Part shown: in pieces, positions 1-6,808 of the stretch
Numbering within the stretch: position 1 is the stretch's first letter
Layout of the letters: the number at the start of each line of letters is the position of its first letter
Assembly: GCA_938022345.1 (NCBI GenBank)
Contig: CALIEP010000052.1
Coordinates: 1-20,697, forward strand
DNA length: 20,697 nt
Direction of reading: 5' to 3'
Source: an uncultured Actinomyces sp.
GTDB lineage: Bacteria; Actinomycetota; Actinomycetes; Actinomycetales; Actinomycetaceae
Translations under genes and position numbers: made by a program
Notes under the pieces: generated by a model
Told to the model about the DNA's origin: nothing
Database searches by the model: none
Seen by the model: the letters and a program-made list of their open reading frames with translations, nothing else

Positions 1-57
1 ACCGGTGACGGTGTACGTGTGGCGCCAGTCCAGCCTGGTCGTCGCCTTGGAAATTAA
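1..57 (+). CDS. 3' end of an upstream gene, possibly secF (partial)
   Basis: Frame 1 stays open from the window edge to a TAA at 55-57 and encodes a short basic tail ending GRRLGN. It stops 29 nt before the apt start. In many actinobacteria secD and secF directly precede apt and rel, so this could be the cytoplasmic C-terminal tail of SecF. Only 18 codons are visible and there is no diagnostic motif, so the SecF call rests on gene order alone. Confidence 0.4.
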   Translation, partial: TGDGVRVAPVQPGRRLGN

Positions 58-86
58 TCCCACCCCAAGAGGAAGAAGGCCCGCTG

Positions 87-629
87 ATGAGCGCAGAGCT
101 CGGAGCAGAAGTTAGCGAACTTGTCCGAACCCATCTCCGCGAAGTACAAGACTTCCCCGAGGAAGGTGTGCTTTTCCGCGATATCACTCCTCTTTTGGCG
201 GATGGCCACGCCTTCGCGGAATTGATTCGCTTGCTGGCTGACCACTACCGCGGGCGTATCGACGCGGTTGCAGGTCTGGAATCTCGTGGTTTTATCCTTG
301 CCGCACCTTTGGCGACCGCGCTCGGCATCGGAATGATCACTGTGCGTAAGGGAGGGAAGCTTCCCGGTCCGGTGATCTGTATCGATTACGAGCTTGAATA
401 CGGTAAGGCTCGGATGGAGCTTAATCCGGGCCTCGTTGAAGAAGGTGCGCGTGTCCTAGTGGTTGATGACGTCTTGGCTACAGGCGGAACGGCAGCAGCT
501 TCTGTCAGGCTTCTCGAGCAGTGTGGCGCGAAGGTCGAGGCCGTCGCGATTCTTTTGGAACTTGAAGCTCTTGGCGGACGTTCCAAGCTTGAACCTCACG
601 TTAAGGTTGAGACTGCTGTCGTTTTCTAA
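87..629 (+). CDS. apt: adenine phosphoribosyltransferase
   Basis: This 180-residue cytoplasmic enzyme converts adenine and PRPP to AMP and pyrophosphate (purine salvage). Visible family features are FPEEGVLFRDITPLL near residues 23-37, GLESRGFILAAPLA at 63-76, RKGGKLP at 87-93, and the PRPP-binding loop VLVVDDVLATGGTA at 123-136. The length is normal for bacterial Apt. The ATG at 87 follows a purine-rich Shine-Dalgarno stretch (AGGAAGAAGG, about 69-78). The next gene is rel, 42 nt downstream. The apt-rel pairing is conserved in actinobacteria and places a purine-nucleotide salvage enzyme beside the enzyme that makes ppGpp, an inhibitor of purine metabolism in many bacteria. No oddities are seen. 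Confidence 0.96.
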   Translation: MSAELGAEVSELVRTHLREVQDFPEEGVLFRDITPLLADGHAFAELIRLLADHYRGRIDAVAGLESRGFILAAPLATALGIGMITVRKGGKLPGPVICIDYELEYGKARMELNPGLVEEGARVLVVDDVLATGGTAAASVRLLEQCGAKVEAVAILLELEALGGRSKLEPHVKVETAVVF

Positions 630-659
630 GTCGAGGCTTTCATTCCCGCTGATGGCTTG

Positions 660-671
660 TATCATTGAGGA
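660..671 (+). promoter_or_regulatory. candidate rel promoter -10 element for a leaderless transcript
   Basis: TATCAT at 660-665 matches the -10 consensus at five of six positions. It ends exactly 6 nt before the A of the rel ATG at 672, so the predicted transcription start falls on the start codon itself. A weak -35 (CTTTCA, 637-642) lies 17 nt upstream. The only Shine-Dalgarno-like bases (GAGGA, 667-671) abut the ATG and are too close to work normally. This spacing is the classical arrangement for leaderless actinobacterial mRNAs. There is no experimental support. Confidence 0.45.
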
Positions 672-2978
672 ATGAGTGAGCAAAATGACAACGTGACCCG
701 GCCGCCTGCGGCCGGGTCACGCGTGCGTTCAGGCCTGGTGTGGTTCGGTGCTCGTTCGAAGATGACGACGCCAGAGATTGAGCCTTTGGTTCGTGCCCTT
801 CGCGCCAACCATCCCAAAGCGGATGTTTCTTTGATTGAGCGTGCATATGCGACGGCTGAAAAAGCACATCGCGGTCAGATGCGTAAGAGCGGTGAACCGT
901 ACATCACTCACCCTGTTGCAGTTGCGACAATCTTGGCTGAAGTCGGTATGACTTCACCTACGCTTGCTGCAGCTCTTCTTCACGATACGGTTGAAGATAC
1001 TGACTACAGCCTTGAGCAGCTCACAGCTGATTTCGGCCCAGCCATTGCCCAGCTGGTTGATGGGGTCACTAAGCTCGATAAGATTCGTTATGGCGAACGC
1101 GCGCAGTCCGAAACTCTGCGCAAGATGATTATCGCGATGAGCCGCGATATTCGAGTGCTCCTCATTAAACTTGCCGATCGTCTTCACAACGCCCGTACCT
1201 GGCGTTTTGTCCCTGTCGAATCAGCGAAGAAGAAGGCGCGGGAAACTCTTGAGATCTACGCACCCCTAGCGCACCGCCTCGGGATGAATATGATCAAATG
1301 GGAACTGGAAGAGCGCTCTTTCAAGATCCTTTATCCCGAAATTTATGAAGAGATTGATCATCTGGTTGCGGAACGAGCACCCGAGCGTGATCTTTACCTA
1401 CGCGAAGTGATTTCTCAGATCGAAGAAGATCTGCGACGCTCGGGTACACAGGGAACGGTGACCGGGCGCCCTAAGAATCACTATTCGATTTATCAGAAGA
1501 TGATTGTCCGCAATAAGGCATTTGATGAGATCTTTGATCTTGTCGCAGTGCGCGTCTTGGTCGAAACCGTCCGTGACTGCTATGCGGTTCTAGGGGCTCT
1601 TCACGGAAGGTGGAATCCAATTCCGGGGCGCTTCAAAGACTACATTGCGATGCCGAAGTTCAACTTCTATCAGTCGCTGCACACAACGGTGATCGGCCCG
1701 GGTGGCAAACCGGTTGAAATTCAGATTCGCACCTATGAGATGCACGAACATGCAGAACATGGTGTCGCGGCGCACTGGAAATACAAGCAGAATCCGAATG
1801 CGAACTCTTTGGATTCTGACCGGATGAGCGCTGATGAACAGATGAACTGGTTGCGCGCACTGGTTGATATGGAACGCGAAACAGGGGATCCCGAAGAATT
1901 CCTTGATTCGCTTCGATATGAGATTTCTGGTGACGAAGTCTATGTCTTTACACCTAAGGGAGAAGTGGTTGTACTTCCTCGCTGGGCAACTCCCGTGGAC
2001 TTTGCCTACTCAGTACACACCGAGGTTGGAAATCGGACTGTTGGCGCAAAGGTTAACGGCCGCCTCGTCCCCCTTAATACTCGACTTGAGTCCGGGCAAA
2101 CCGTTGAAGTCGTCACCTCAAAGTCGGATAAGGCTGCTCCTTCGCGCGACTGGCTTGCTTTTGTCGCTTCGCCGCGCGCGCGGTCAAAGATCAAAGCATG
2201 GTTTTCTCGGGAACGAAAAGAAGAAGCAGTCGAGGCGGGTAAGGAAAGTATTGCGCGCGCCATGCGCAAACAAAACTTGCCTTTGCAACGTCTGATGAAC
2301 CATGACTCTGTTCTCTCAGTCGCCACATCGCTGGGGTATCCAGATATTTCGGGTCTGTATGCAGCTGTTGGTGATGGTCATATTTCCGCGCAGAATATCG
2401 TCTCGAAGCTCGTTGAAAATCTGGGCGGGGGAGATGGCACCGAAGAAACCCTCTCCGAGGCAGTCACCCCGGGTGCTCACCTTCATTCAGCGCCTGAACT
2501 CAGCGCTAAGGGACAAGGCGTGAGCGTTGATGGTATGAACGCTAATGACGTGTGGGTGAAACTCGCACGGTGCTGCACGCCAGTTCCTGGTGATGACATC
2601 GTTGGTTTCATCACCCGCGGTCAAGGCGTTTCTGTCCACCAGCGCTCATGCCCCAACGCCGTACGCCTTGAAGGTCTGCATCCGGAGCGTTTTGTGCAGG
2701 TTTCATGGAGTAGCGAGCATTCTCAAGCTCAGTATCTCGTTCAGATTCAGACGAAGGCTCTGGACCGTCCAGGGTTGCTTGCAGATCTCACCAAAGTCAT
2801 GACTGAATATCGAGTCAATATTGTCTCAGCGTCTACTGTTTCAACGCGAGACCAGGTGGCAACTGCACGATTTAGCTTCCATTTGGCTGAAATGAGCCAT
2901 TTGAATGCGGTTCTTGCCGCGCTCCGGCGTGTGGATGGAGTCTTCGAGGCGGTACGTGTTTCGACTTCCGCAGGTTAG
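672..2978 (+). CDS. rel: bifunctional (p)ppGpp synthetase/hydrolase (RelA/SpoT homolog, Rel)
   Basis: This 768-residue long RSH enzyme makes pppGpp/ppGpp from ATP and GTP/GDP on stalled ribosomes and hydrolyses them. The hydrolase domain has THP (79-81) and HDTVEDT (104-110). The synthetase domain has GRPKNHYSIYQKM (265-277) and RFKDYI (320-325), followed by the YQSLHTTV segment. The basic RFKD form is typical of bifunctional Rel enzymes rather than synthetase-only RelA. A TGS domain covers about 422-483, the conserved Cys pair of KLARCCTPVPGD lies at 630-641, and a C-terminal ACT domain covers about 688-766. All parts are intact and the length matches actinobacterial Rel. The start at 672 is preferred because the SRVRxxL region just after it resembles other actinobacterial Rel N-termini, although a good ribosome binding site is missing. 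The gene lies after apt and before the DUF349/hydrolase/hisS unit. Confidence 0.97.
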   Translation: MSEQNDNVTRPPAAGSRVRSGLVWFGARSKMTTPEIEPLVRALRANHPKADVSLIERAYATAEKAHRGQMRKSGEPYITHPVAVATILAEVGMTSPTLAAALLHDTVEDTDYSLEQLTADFGPAIAQLVDGVTKLDKIRYGERAQSETLRKMIIAMSRDIRVLLIKLADRLHNARTWRFVPVESAKKKARETLEIYAPLAHRLGMNMIKWELEERSFKILYPEIYEEIDHLVAERAPERDLYLREVISQIEEDLRRSGTQGTVTGRPKNHYSIYQKMIVRNKAFDEIFDLVAVRVLVETVRDCYAVLGALHGRWNPIPGRFKDYIAMPKFNFYQSLHTTVIGPGGKPVEIQIRTYEMHEHAEHGVAAHWKYKQNPNANSLDSDRMSADEQMNWLRALVDMERETGDPEEFLDSLRYEISGDEVYVFTPKGEVVVLPRWATPVDFAYSVHTEVGNRTVGAKVNGRLVPLNTRLESGQTVEVVTSKSDKAAPSRDWLAFVASPRARSKIKAWFSRERKEEAVEAGKESIARAMRKQNLPLQRLMNHDSVLSVATSLGYPDISGLYAAVGDGHISAQNIVSKLVENLGGGDGTEETLSEAVTPGAHLHSAPELSAKGQGVSVDGMNANDVWVKLARCCTPVPGDDIVGFITRGQGVSVHQRSCPNAVRLEGLHPERFVQVSWSSEHSQAQYLVQIQTKALDRPGLLADLTKVMTEYRVNIVSASTVSTRDQVATARFSFHLAEMSHLNAVLAALRRVDGVFEAVRVSTSAG
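693..720 (+). promoter_or_regulatory. perfect 12-bp hairpin inside the first codons of rel
   Basis: GTGACCCGGCCG (693-704) is the exact reverse complement of CGGCCGGGTCAC (709-720), with a four-base loop CCTG. The hairpin starts 21 nt after the A of the start codon and covers about codons 8-17. It is very GC-rich compared with its surroundings and has no following T-run, so it does not look like an intrinsic terminator. It would be expected to affect ribosome loading, or to act as a protein- or RNA-binding site. The function is unknown. Confidence 0.55.
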
Positions 2979-2985
2979 TAACGCT

Positions 2986-3028
2986 GTCTCATTTTGAGGC
3001 ATCCTCGTGAGACGTCACCCTATTTTTT
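2986..3028 (+). terminator. candidate intrinsic terminator after rel
   Basis: GTCTCA (2986-2991) pairs with TGAGAC (3008-3013), and inside it GAGG (2996-2999) pairs with CCTC (3003-3006) around a three-base loop. A run of six T follows at 3023-3028, about 9 nt beyond the stem. The stem is interrupted and the T-run is offset, so strength is uncertain, but the position 8 nt after the rel stop fits. Confidence 0.42.
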
Positions 3029-3078
3029 ATGAGATTGGCGGTTTTTTCCTTTAGGATGGAGCATGTACCGCTGAAGGT

Positions 3079-3147
3079 ATGCCTGTGTGGAAAATCCATG
3101 CATCGCGTCGGATGGGAAACTGTCCCAACCTCGAAGGAATATCGTGA
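3079..3147 (+). CDS. possible 22-codon leader ORF upstream of the DUF349 gene
   Basis: An ATG at 3079 opens a 22-codon frame (MPVWKIHASRRM...) whose TGA at 3145-3147 overlaps the chosen GTG start of the next gene in the form GTGA. An AAGG lies one base before the ATG, which is too close for an ideal ribosome binding site. A TAGGAT -10-like box lies at 3052-3057. The stop/start overlap would allow translational coupling, but an open frame this short can arise by chance and I recognise no leader-peptide family. Confidence 0.2.
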   Translation: MPVWKIHASRRMGNCPNLEGIS

Positions 3148-4457
3148 CTACTTCGCCTGAAACCCAGGCCACTGAGCCTGAAGTCGCCGCTGCACGTACT
3201 GTCGAACCGGCCGGAACGACCGAGCTTTCGATCGATTTTGGTCGAATTGATTCCCAGGGAAATGTGTGGGTTCAAGACGGTGATACTGAGCGAATGATCG
3301 GATCCTTCCCCGAGGGCCTTCCATCGGATCCTTTCGCGCTCTACACGCGTCGCTACGCGGACCTCGAAGCGACGATTAAGCTCTTCGAAGACCGTCTAGC
3401 AAGCCTTGGTCCGAAGGAGATCGACCAGACTCTTGCCACTCTCGAGGAAGCTGTTGAACAGCCCAACGCTATTGGTGATCTTCCTGCACTGCGCACGCGC
3501 GTCCAGGCAGTAGAGGAAAGGGCGCAAGCTCGTAAGGAAGAAGCGAAGGAAGAGCGTAGCATCGCAAAGGAACACGCTCTGGAAGAGCGCACTGCTCTTG
3601 TTGAGCGCGCGGAGGCAATCCTTGCTAAAGAATCCAGTAAGATCCACTGGAAGCAGTCAGGACAGATCCTGCGCGATCTGCTAGAAGAATGGAAGCAACT
3701 CCAGCGTCGGGGACCGCGCTTGGATAAGGCCGCAGAAGATGAACTGTGGAAGCGCTTCTCTGCGACTCGTACGCAATTTGATCGTCGTCGTCGGCAGTAT
3801 TTCTCGGAGCTCGACGAGCGACAAGGACAGGCAAAGCGCGTCAAGGAAGAAATTATTGCGCGTGCTGAAGCCCTGAAGGACTCAACCAATTGGGGTGAAA
3901 CCTCCAATGCTTTCCGTGAATTGATGGAGCAATGGAAGCGCGCACCGCGTGCTTCTCGTCGTGAAGATGATGCACTGTGGGCACGTTTCCGCGCCGCCCA
4001 GCAGGCATTCTTCGATGCGCGTCACCGCAACGATCTTGCCGTTGATTCTGAGTACCAAGCAAACCTGAGCGCGAAAGAAGAACTCCTGAAGGAAGCTGAA
4101 GCGCTTCTGCCAATCACTGACCACGAAGAAGCCAAGTCTGCTCTGAGGTCGATTCAAGATCGTTGGGCTGAGATTGGTCGTGTTCCTTCAGAGCACTTCC
4201 GTAAGATCGAATCCCGGCTTCGTGCAGTTGAAGATGAGCTTCGTAAGGCTGAAGAAGCTGAATGGCGCCGCACGAATCCTGAGACTCGTGCTCGTGCCAC
4301 GGGAATGCTTGGTCAGCTTGAAGACCAGCTCGATCAGTTGCGCGCTGACCTTGAAGAAGCGAAGGCCTCGGCTGATGAGGCGAAGGTTCGCGAGCTGACG
4401 CAGGCACTGGAAACGAAGCAGGCTTGGTTCGATCAGATTTCCTCGTCGCTGTCGTGA
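3144..4457 (+). CDS. DUF349 domain-containing coiled-coil protein
   Basis: This highly charged 437-residue protein is built mostly of Glu/Lys/Arg/Ala-rich helices. Three DUF349-type repeats can be read, each with a central WK or RW aromatic/basic core: about residues 169-226 (LLEEWKQLQRRGPR...LWKRF), 249-298 (LMEQWKRAPRASR...LWARF) and 327-375 (IQDRWAEIGRVPS). A C-terminal coiled coil covers about 385-430. No signal peptide or membrane segment is seen, so it is probably cytoplasmic. The biochemical function of the family is not established. GTG 3144 is chosen because AAGGA at 3134-3138 sits 5 nt before it. An upstream in-frame GTG at 3087 has no such site. The stop overlaps the following hydrolase start. 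Its position between rel and hisS is shared by many actinobacteria, hinting at a link to translation or stringent control, but that is inference. Confidence 0.85.
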   Translation: MTTSPETQATEPEVAAARTVEPAGTTELSIDFGRIDSQGNVWVQDGDTERMIGSFPEGLPSDPFALYTRRYADLEATIKLFEDRLASLGPKEIDQTLATLEEAVEQPNAIGDLPALRTRVQAVEERAQARKEEAKEERSIAKEHALEERTALVERAEAILAKESSKIHWKQSGQILRDLLEEWKQLQRRGPRLDKAAEDELWKRFSATRTQFDRRRRQYFSELDERQGQAKRVKEEIIARAEALKDSTNWGETSNAFRELMEQWKRAPRASRREDDALWARFRAAQQAFFDARHRNDLAVDSEYQANLSAKEELLKEAEALLPITDHEEAKSALRSIQDRWAEIGRVPSEHFRKIESRLRAVEDELRKAEEAEWRRTNPETRARATGMLGQLEDQLDQLRADLEEAKASADEAKVRELTQALETKQAWFDQISSSLS

Positions 4458-5197
4458 ACGAAAACATTCGAATCCACGTCATCCCCACTCCCTTCTATGG
4501 CGCGAATTGCTGTGTGATTACGCCGCAGTCTCAGGGAGATGGGCAAGTGGGAGCGCTTGTCGTCGACCCTTCTTTCGGTGTGCGTGAAGAAATTCGTCGA
4601 GCACTTGAGGAAGACGGAGCATACGTTGGTGCCGTTTTAGCGACGCATGGTCATGCTGACCATGTGTGGGACTGCGCTGAGGTTGCGTCCTGGGCACCTA
4701 AGGGGCCTGCACCTGTCTGGATCCCCGGACCGGACGCATACCGCCTTGATGATCCAGCATCCTACGTTTCGCTCCCGCTTCCGGAAGAAGTGAGTGAAGG
4801 ATGGCGCAAACCCTCGGTGATCAAAGAATGCCCGGTCGACTCCTTTGAGTATGTTCCTGGCCTTGTTCTTCGCATGGTCCCAGCTCCCGGGCATACTGAA
4901 GGCTCGGCGCTTTTCTTGGGAGCCTCGGTACTCACTGTCTATTGGAATGGCGTGCGCGCTCTAGACACTGGGGTTGTTGTTCCGTGGGCGCTCAGTGGCG
5001 ACGTTATTTTTGCTGGTTCGGTGGGACGAACTGATATGCCTGGCGGTGACGAGACCCAGATGCGGCATACTTTGCGAACCCTTGCAAATGTGATTGATCC
5101 GCAGACGATTCTTTTCCCCGGGCACTCTGTAGCGACGACGATGGGTGATGAATTGGCGAATAATGCCTATCTACGTCGCGCGAAGAGCATCGGTTAA
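4454..5197 (+). CDS. metallo-beta-lactamase-fold hydrolase, glyoxalase II-like
   Basis: This 247-residue cytoplasmic protein has the full metal-binding set of the MBL fold: H65-G-H67-A-D69-H70 (THGHADH), H147 in PAPGHTEGS, D183 in SGDVIFAGS and H224 in FPGHS. The AGSVGRTDMPGGD segment is typical of hydroxyacylglutathione hydrolase-like (YcbL-type) members, which hydrolyse thioesters. The true substrate cannot be read from sequence. The start is taken as GTG 4454, which overlaps the preceding TGA as GTGA and so implies translational coupling. An in-frame ATG at 4424 would lie 30 nt inside the upstream gene. hisS begins 64 nt after the stop. The DUF349-MBL-hisS order is common in actinobacteria, although the functional reason is unknown. 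Confidence 0.88.
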   Translation: MNENIRIHVIPTPFYGANCCVITPQSQGDGQVGALVVDPSFGVREEIRRALEEDGAYVGAVLATHGHADHVWDCAEVASWAPKGPAPVWIPGPDAYRLDDPASYVSLPLPEEVSEGWRKPSVIKECPVDSFEYVPGLVLRMVPAPGHTEGSALFLGASVLTVYWNGVRALDTGVVVPWALSGDVIFAGSVGRTDMPGGDETQMRHTLRTLANVIDPQTILFPGHSVATTMGDELANNAYLRRAKSIG

Positions 5198-5261
5198 TTT
5201 CTCTCTCGCGTACCCGTGGCTCGGGCCGACACCTGAGCTCCTCCGTGAAAGAATAGGGATT

Positions 5262-6488
5262 ATGGCACGTACTTCACTTTCAGGATTTCCCGAGTGGCTC
5301 CCGCAGGGCCGCATCGTTGAACAAGCGATTCTTGATCACATCCGTTCTGTATTTGAGCTCCATGGATTTACGGGTATCGAAACTCGAGCGGTTGAAACAC
5401 TTGAACAGCTTCAATCTAAGGGCGAAACCTCGAAAGAGATCTATGTTCTGGATCGCCTACAGGCGCTGAAAGATGAGGGACAGCGCTCTTCCAAAGAACG
5501 CCAGATGGGCCTTCACTTTGACTTAACCGTACCCTTCGCAAGATACGTCATTGAGAACGCAAACGAGCTGGATTTCCCCTTCAAGCGTTACCAGATTCAG
5601 AAGGTATGGCGCGGAGAACGCCCGCAGGACGGGCGTTTCCGTGAGTTTACTCAGGCTGATATCGATGTCGTTGGGTTGGGGGAGTTGCCCTTCCACTACG
5701 AAGTTGATCTTCCTCTTGTCATGGCCGAGGCCTTGATGTCTTTACCGATCCCGCCTGTCCATGTCCTGGTGAATAACCGCAAGGTTGTTCAGGGAGTTTG
5801 TGAAGGCATTGGAGTGAGTGATGTTGAATCGGCACTTCGGGGATTGGACAAGCTCGACAAGATCGGCCCTGAGGGCGTGAGGGAAGAACTGGCCGAGGCA
5901 GGGTTGAGCCCCGAGCAGATTGACATTCTTCTACGCATGGCGAAGATTCGTACCGAGGATGCTTCACGTCTTCAGCAGGAAGTTGCTGCTTTAGGTGTCT
6001 CCAGTGAAACTCTTGATCAAGGGCTCACCGAGCTTTGCGCTCTTGTTGACGAGGCAAATGCTGCAATGCCGGGAGTTATCATCGCTGATCTCAAGATTGC
6101 TCGTGGCCTCGACTATTACACCGGTTCGGTTTACGAAAGCGAAATTGTGGGGCATGAGGATCTTGGCTCTATTTGCTCCGGTGGGCGCTATGACTCACTT
6201 GCCAAGGACGGGAAGCGGACCTACCCGGGAGTAGGACTCTCAATTGGCGTTTCTCGTCTCGTTTCGCGAATTCTTTCGCAGGATATGGTTTCCGCTTCGC
6301 GGAAGGTGCCGACCTGTGTTGTTATTGCTGTTGCTGACGAGTCAGAGCGTCGGCACTGCAACGCCTTGGCAACTATTTTACGTAGGCGTGGTATTCCTAC
6401 TGATGTGGCACCTAGCGCCGCAAAATTCGGCAAGCAAATTAAGTTCGCTGATAAACGTGGAATCCAATTCGTATGGTTCCCCAGTTAG
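5262..6488 (+). CDS. hisS: histidyl-tRNA synthetase, ended early by an in-frame TAG
   Basis: This class II synthetase charges tRNA-His. The catalytic core is complete: LHFDLTVPFARYV (84-96), motif 2 around KVWRGERPQDGRFREF (114-129), the HisRS signature RGLDYYTGSVYE (281-292), and GGRYD (307-311) leading into motif 3 GVGLSIGVSRL (323-333). The C-terminal anticodon-binding domain starts near 347 but the frame stops with TAG at 6486-6488, after 408 residues (ending FVWFPS). The same frame continues for 42 codons with a clearly HisRS-like tail (listed separately), so the visible protein lacks the last strand and helix of that domain. ATG 5262 is the only in-frame start that fits the family N-terminus. 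Its AGGGA (5255-5259) is close to the start. Read as one gene, 5262-6617 would encode 450 residues plus the TAG position, a normal length for actinobacteria. Confidence 0.9.
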   Translation: MARTSLSGFPEWLPQGRIVEQAILDHIRSVFELHGFTGIETRAVETLEQLQSKGETSKEIYVLDRLQALKDEGQRSSKERQMGLHFDLTVPFARYVIENANELDFPFKRYQIQKVWRGERPQDGRFREFTQADIDVVGLGELPFHYEVDLPLVMAEALMSLPIPPVHVLVNNRKVVQGVCEGIGVSDVESALRGLDKLDKIGPEGVREELAEAGLSPEQIDILLRMAKIRTEDASRLQQEVAALGVSSETLDQGLTELCALVDEANAAMPGVIIADLKIARGLDYYTGSVYESEIVGHEDLGSICSGGRYDSLAKDGKRTYPGVGLSIGVSRLVSRILSQDMVSASRKVPTCVVIAVADESERRHCNALATILRRRGIPTDVAPSAAKFGKQIKFADKRGIQFVWFPS

Positions 6489-6617
6489 GATGGAAGCGCT
6501 GATACTGTGAAGGACATTCGCTCAGGTGAACAGGTAGAAGCTGACATCTACAGTTGGCAACCTCCTGAAGATGATGTGCGTCCTGCGATCCAACCTACGG
6601 ACGAAACGGATTTCTAA
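6489..6617 (+). pseudogene. hisS: in-frame HisRS C-terminal segment beyond the amber codon
   Basis: Directly after the TAG, in the same frame, 42 sense codons run to a TAA at 6615-6617. They include DTVKDIRSGEQVEAD, the conserved last strand of bacterial HisRS (compare VVKDLRSGEQ in E. coli). The strong hairpin at 6626-6659 starts 9 nt after this TAA, so 6617 looks like the original gene end. Possible explanations are a recent nonsense change (for example a Gln, Glu, Lys or Trp codon to TAG), a sequencing error, or stop-codon readthrough. rel, yciO and rarA in this window also end in TAG, so TAG is not generally reassigned. Confidence 0.75.
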
Positions 6618-6625
6618 GTTGTTTT

Positions 6626-6659
6626 AGTGCCTTCGGTGTGCGATCTCACCGAAGGCACT
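6626..6659 (+). terminator. strong hairpin, probable terminator of the hisS unit
   Basis: AGTGCCTTCGGTG (6626-6638) pairs perfectly with CACCGAAGGCACT (6647-6659) around an eight-base loop. A further T-A pair (6625/6660) extends the stem. The following CTGTTTCC is only weakly T-rich, so it may be an actinobacterial-type terminator without a strong U-tract. It lies 9 nt after the TAA at 6617. Confidence 0.65.
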
Positions 6660-6713
6660 ACTGTTTCCGGAGCATTGAACTGATAGCCTTGCTAGGCAAC
6701 GAGGCGCTACCCA

Positions 6714-6794
6714 ATGGTGGTCGAGCATAGCCTCGGCGGTGAAAACGGTGTGTGGTCGCGCTTCATCCGTGAAGTCGACCCTGAGCGACGCTAA
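6714..6794 (+). CDS. possible 26-codon leader ORF upstream of the DEAD-box helicase
   Basis: ATG 6714 to TAA 6792-6794 encodes a 26-residue peptide beginning MVVEHSLGGENG and ending DPERR. A GAGG (6701-6704) lies 9 nt before the ATG. The stop is 14 nt before the helicase start and just before its ribosome binding site. It could be a regulatory leader peptide, but an open frame of this length is not statistically unusual and I do not recognise it. Confidence 0.22.
   Translation: MVVEHSLGGENGVWSRFIREVDPERR
6754..6780 (+). promoter_or_regulatory. stem-loop in the deaD leader
   Basis: GGTCG (6754-6758) pairs with CGACC (6776-6780) and CTTCA (6761-6765) pairs with TGAAG (6770-6774). The loop is TCCG, with a small internal loop between the two stems. 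It ends 28 nt before the helicase GTG. Leaders of cold-shock RNA helicase genes are often structured and autoregulated, so this is a candidate control element. No homologous leader family was identified. Confidence 0.35.
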
Positions 6795-6808
6795 ATGTAA
6801 GGAAAACT

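Noticed and set aside
3051..6494. The 10-mer TTAGGATGGA at both 3051-3060 and 6485-6494 (over the hisS amber codon)
   Set aside because: One repeated 10-mer in 20 kb can occur by chance. The second copy has no -35 element and its flanks do not match, so a shared promoter or inserted repeat is not supported.
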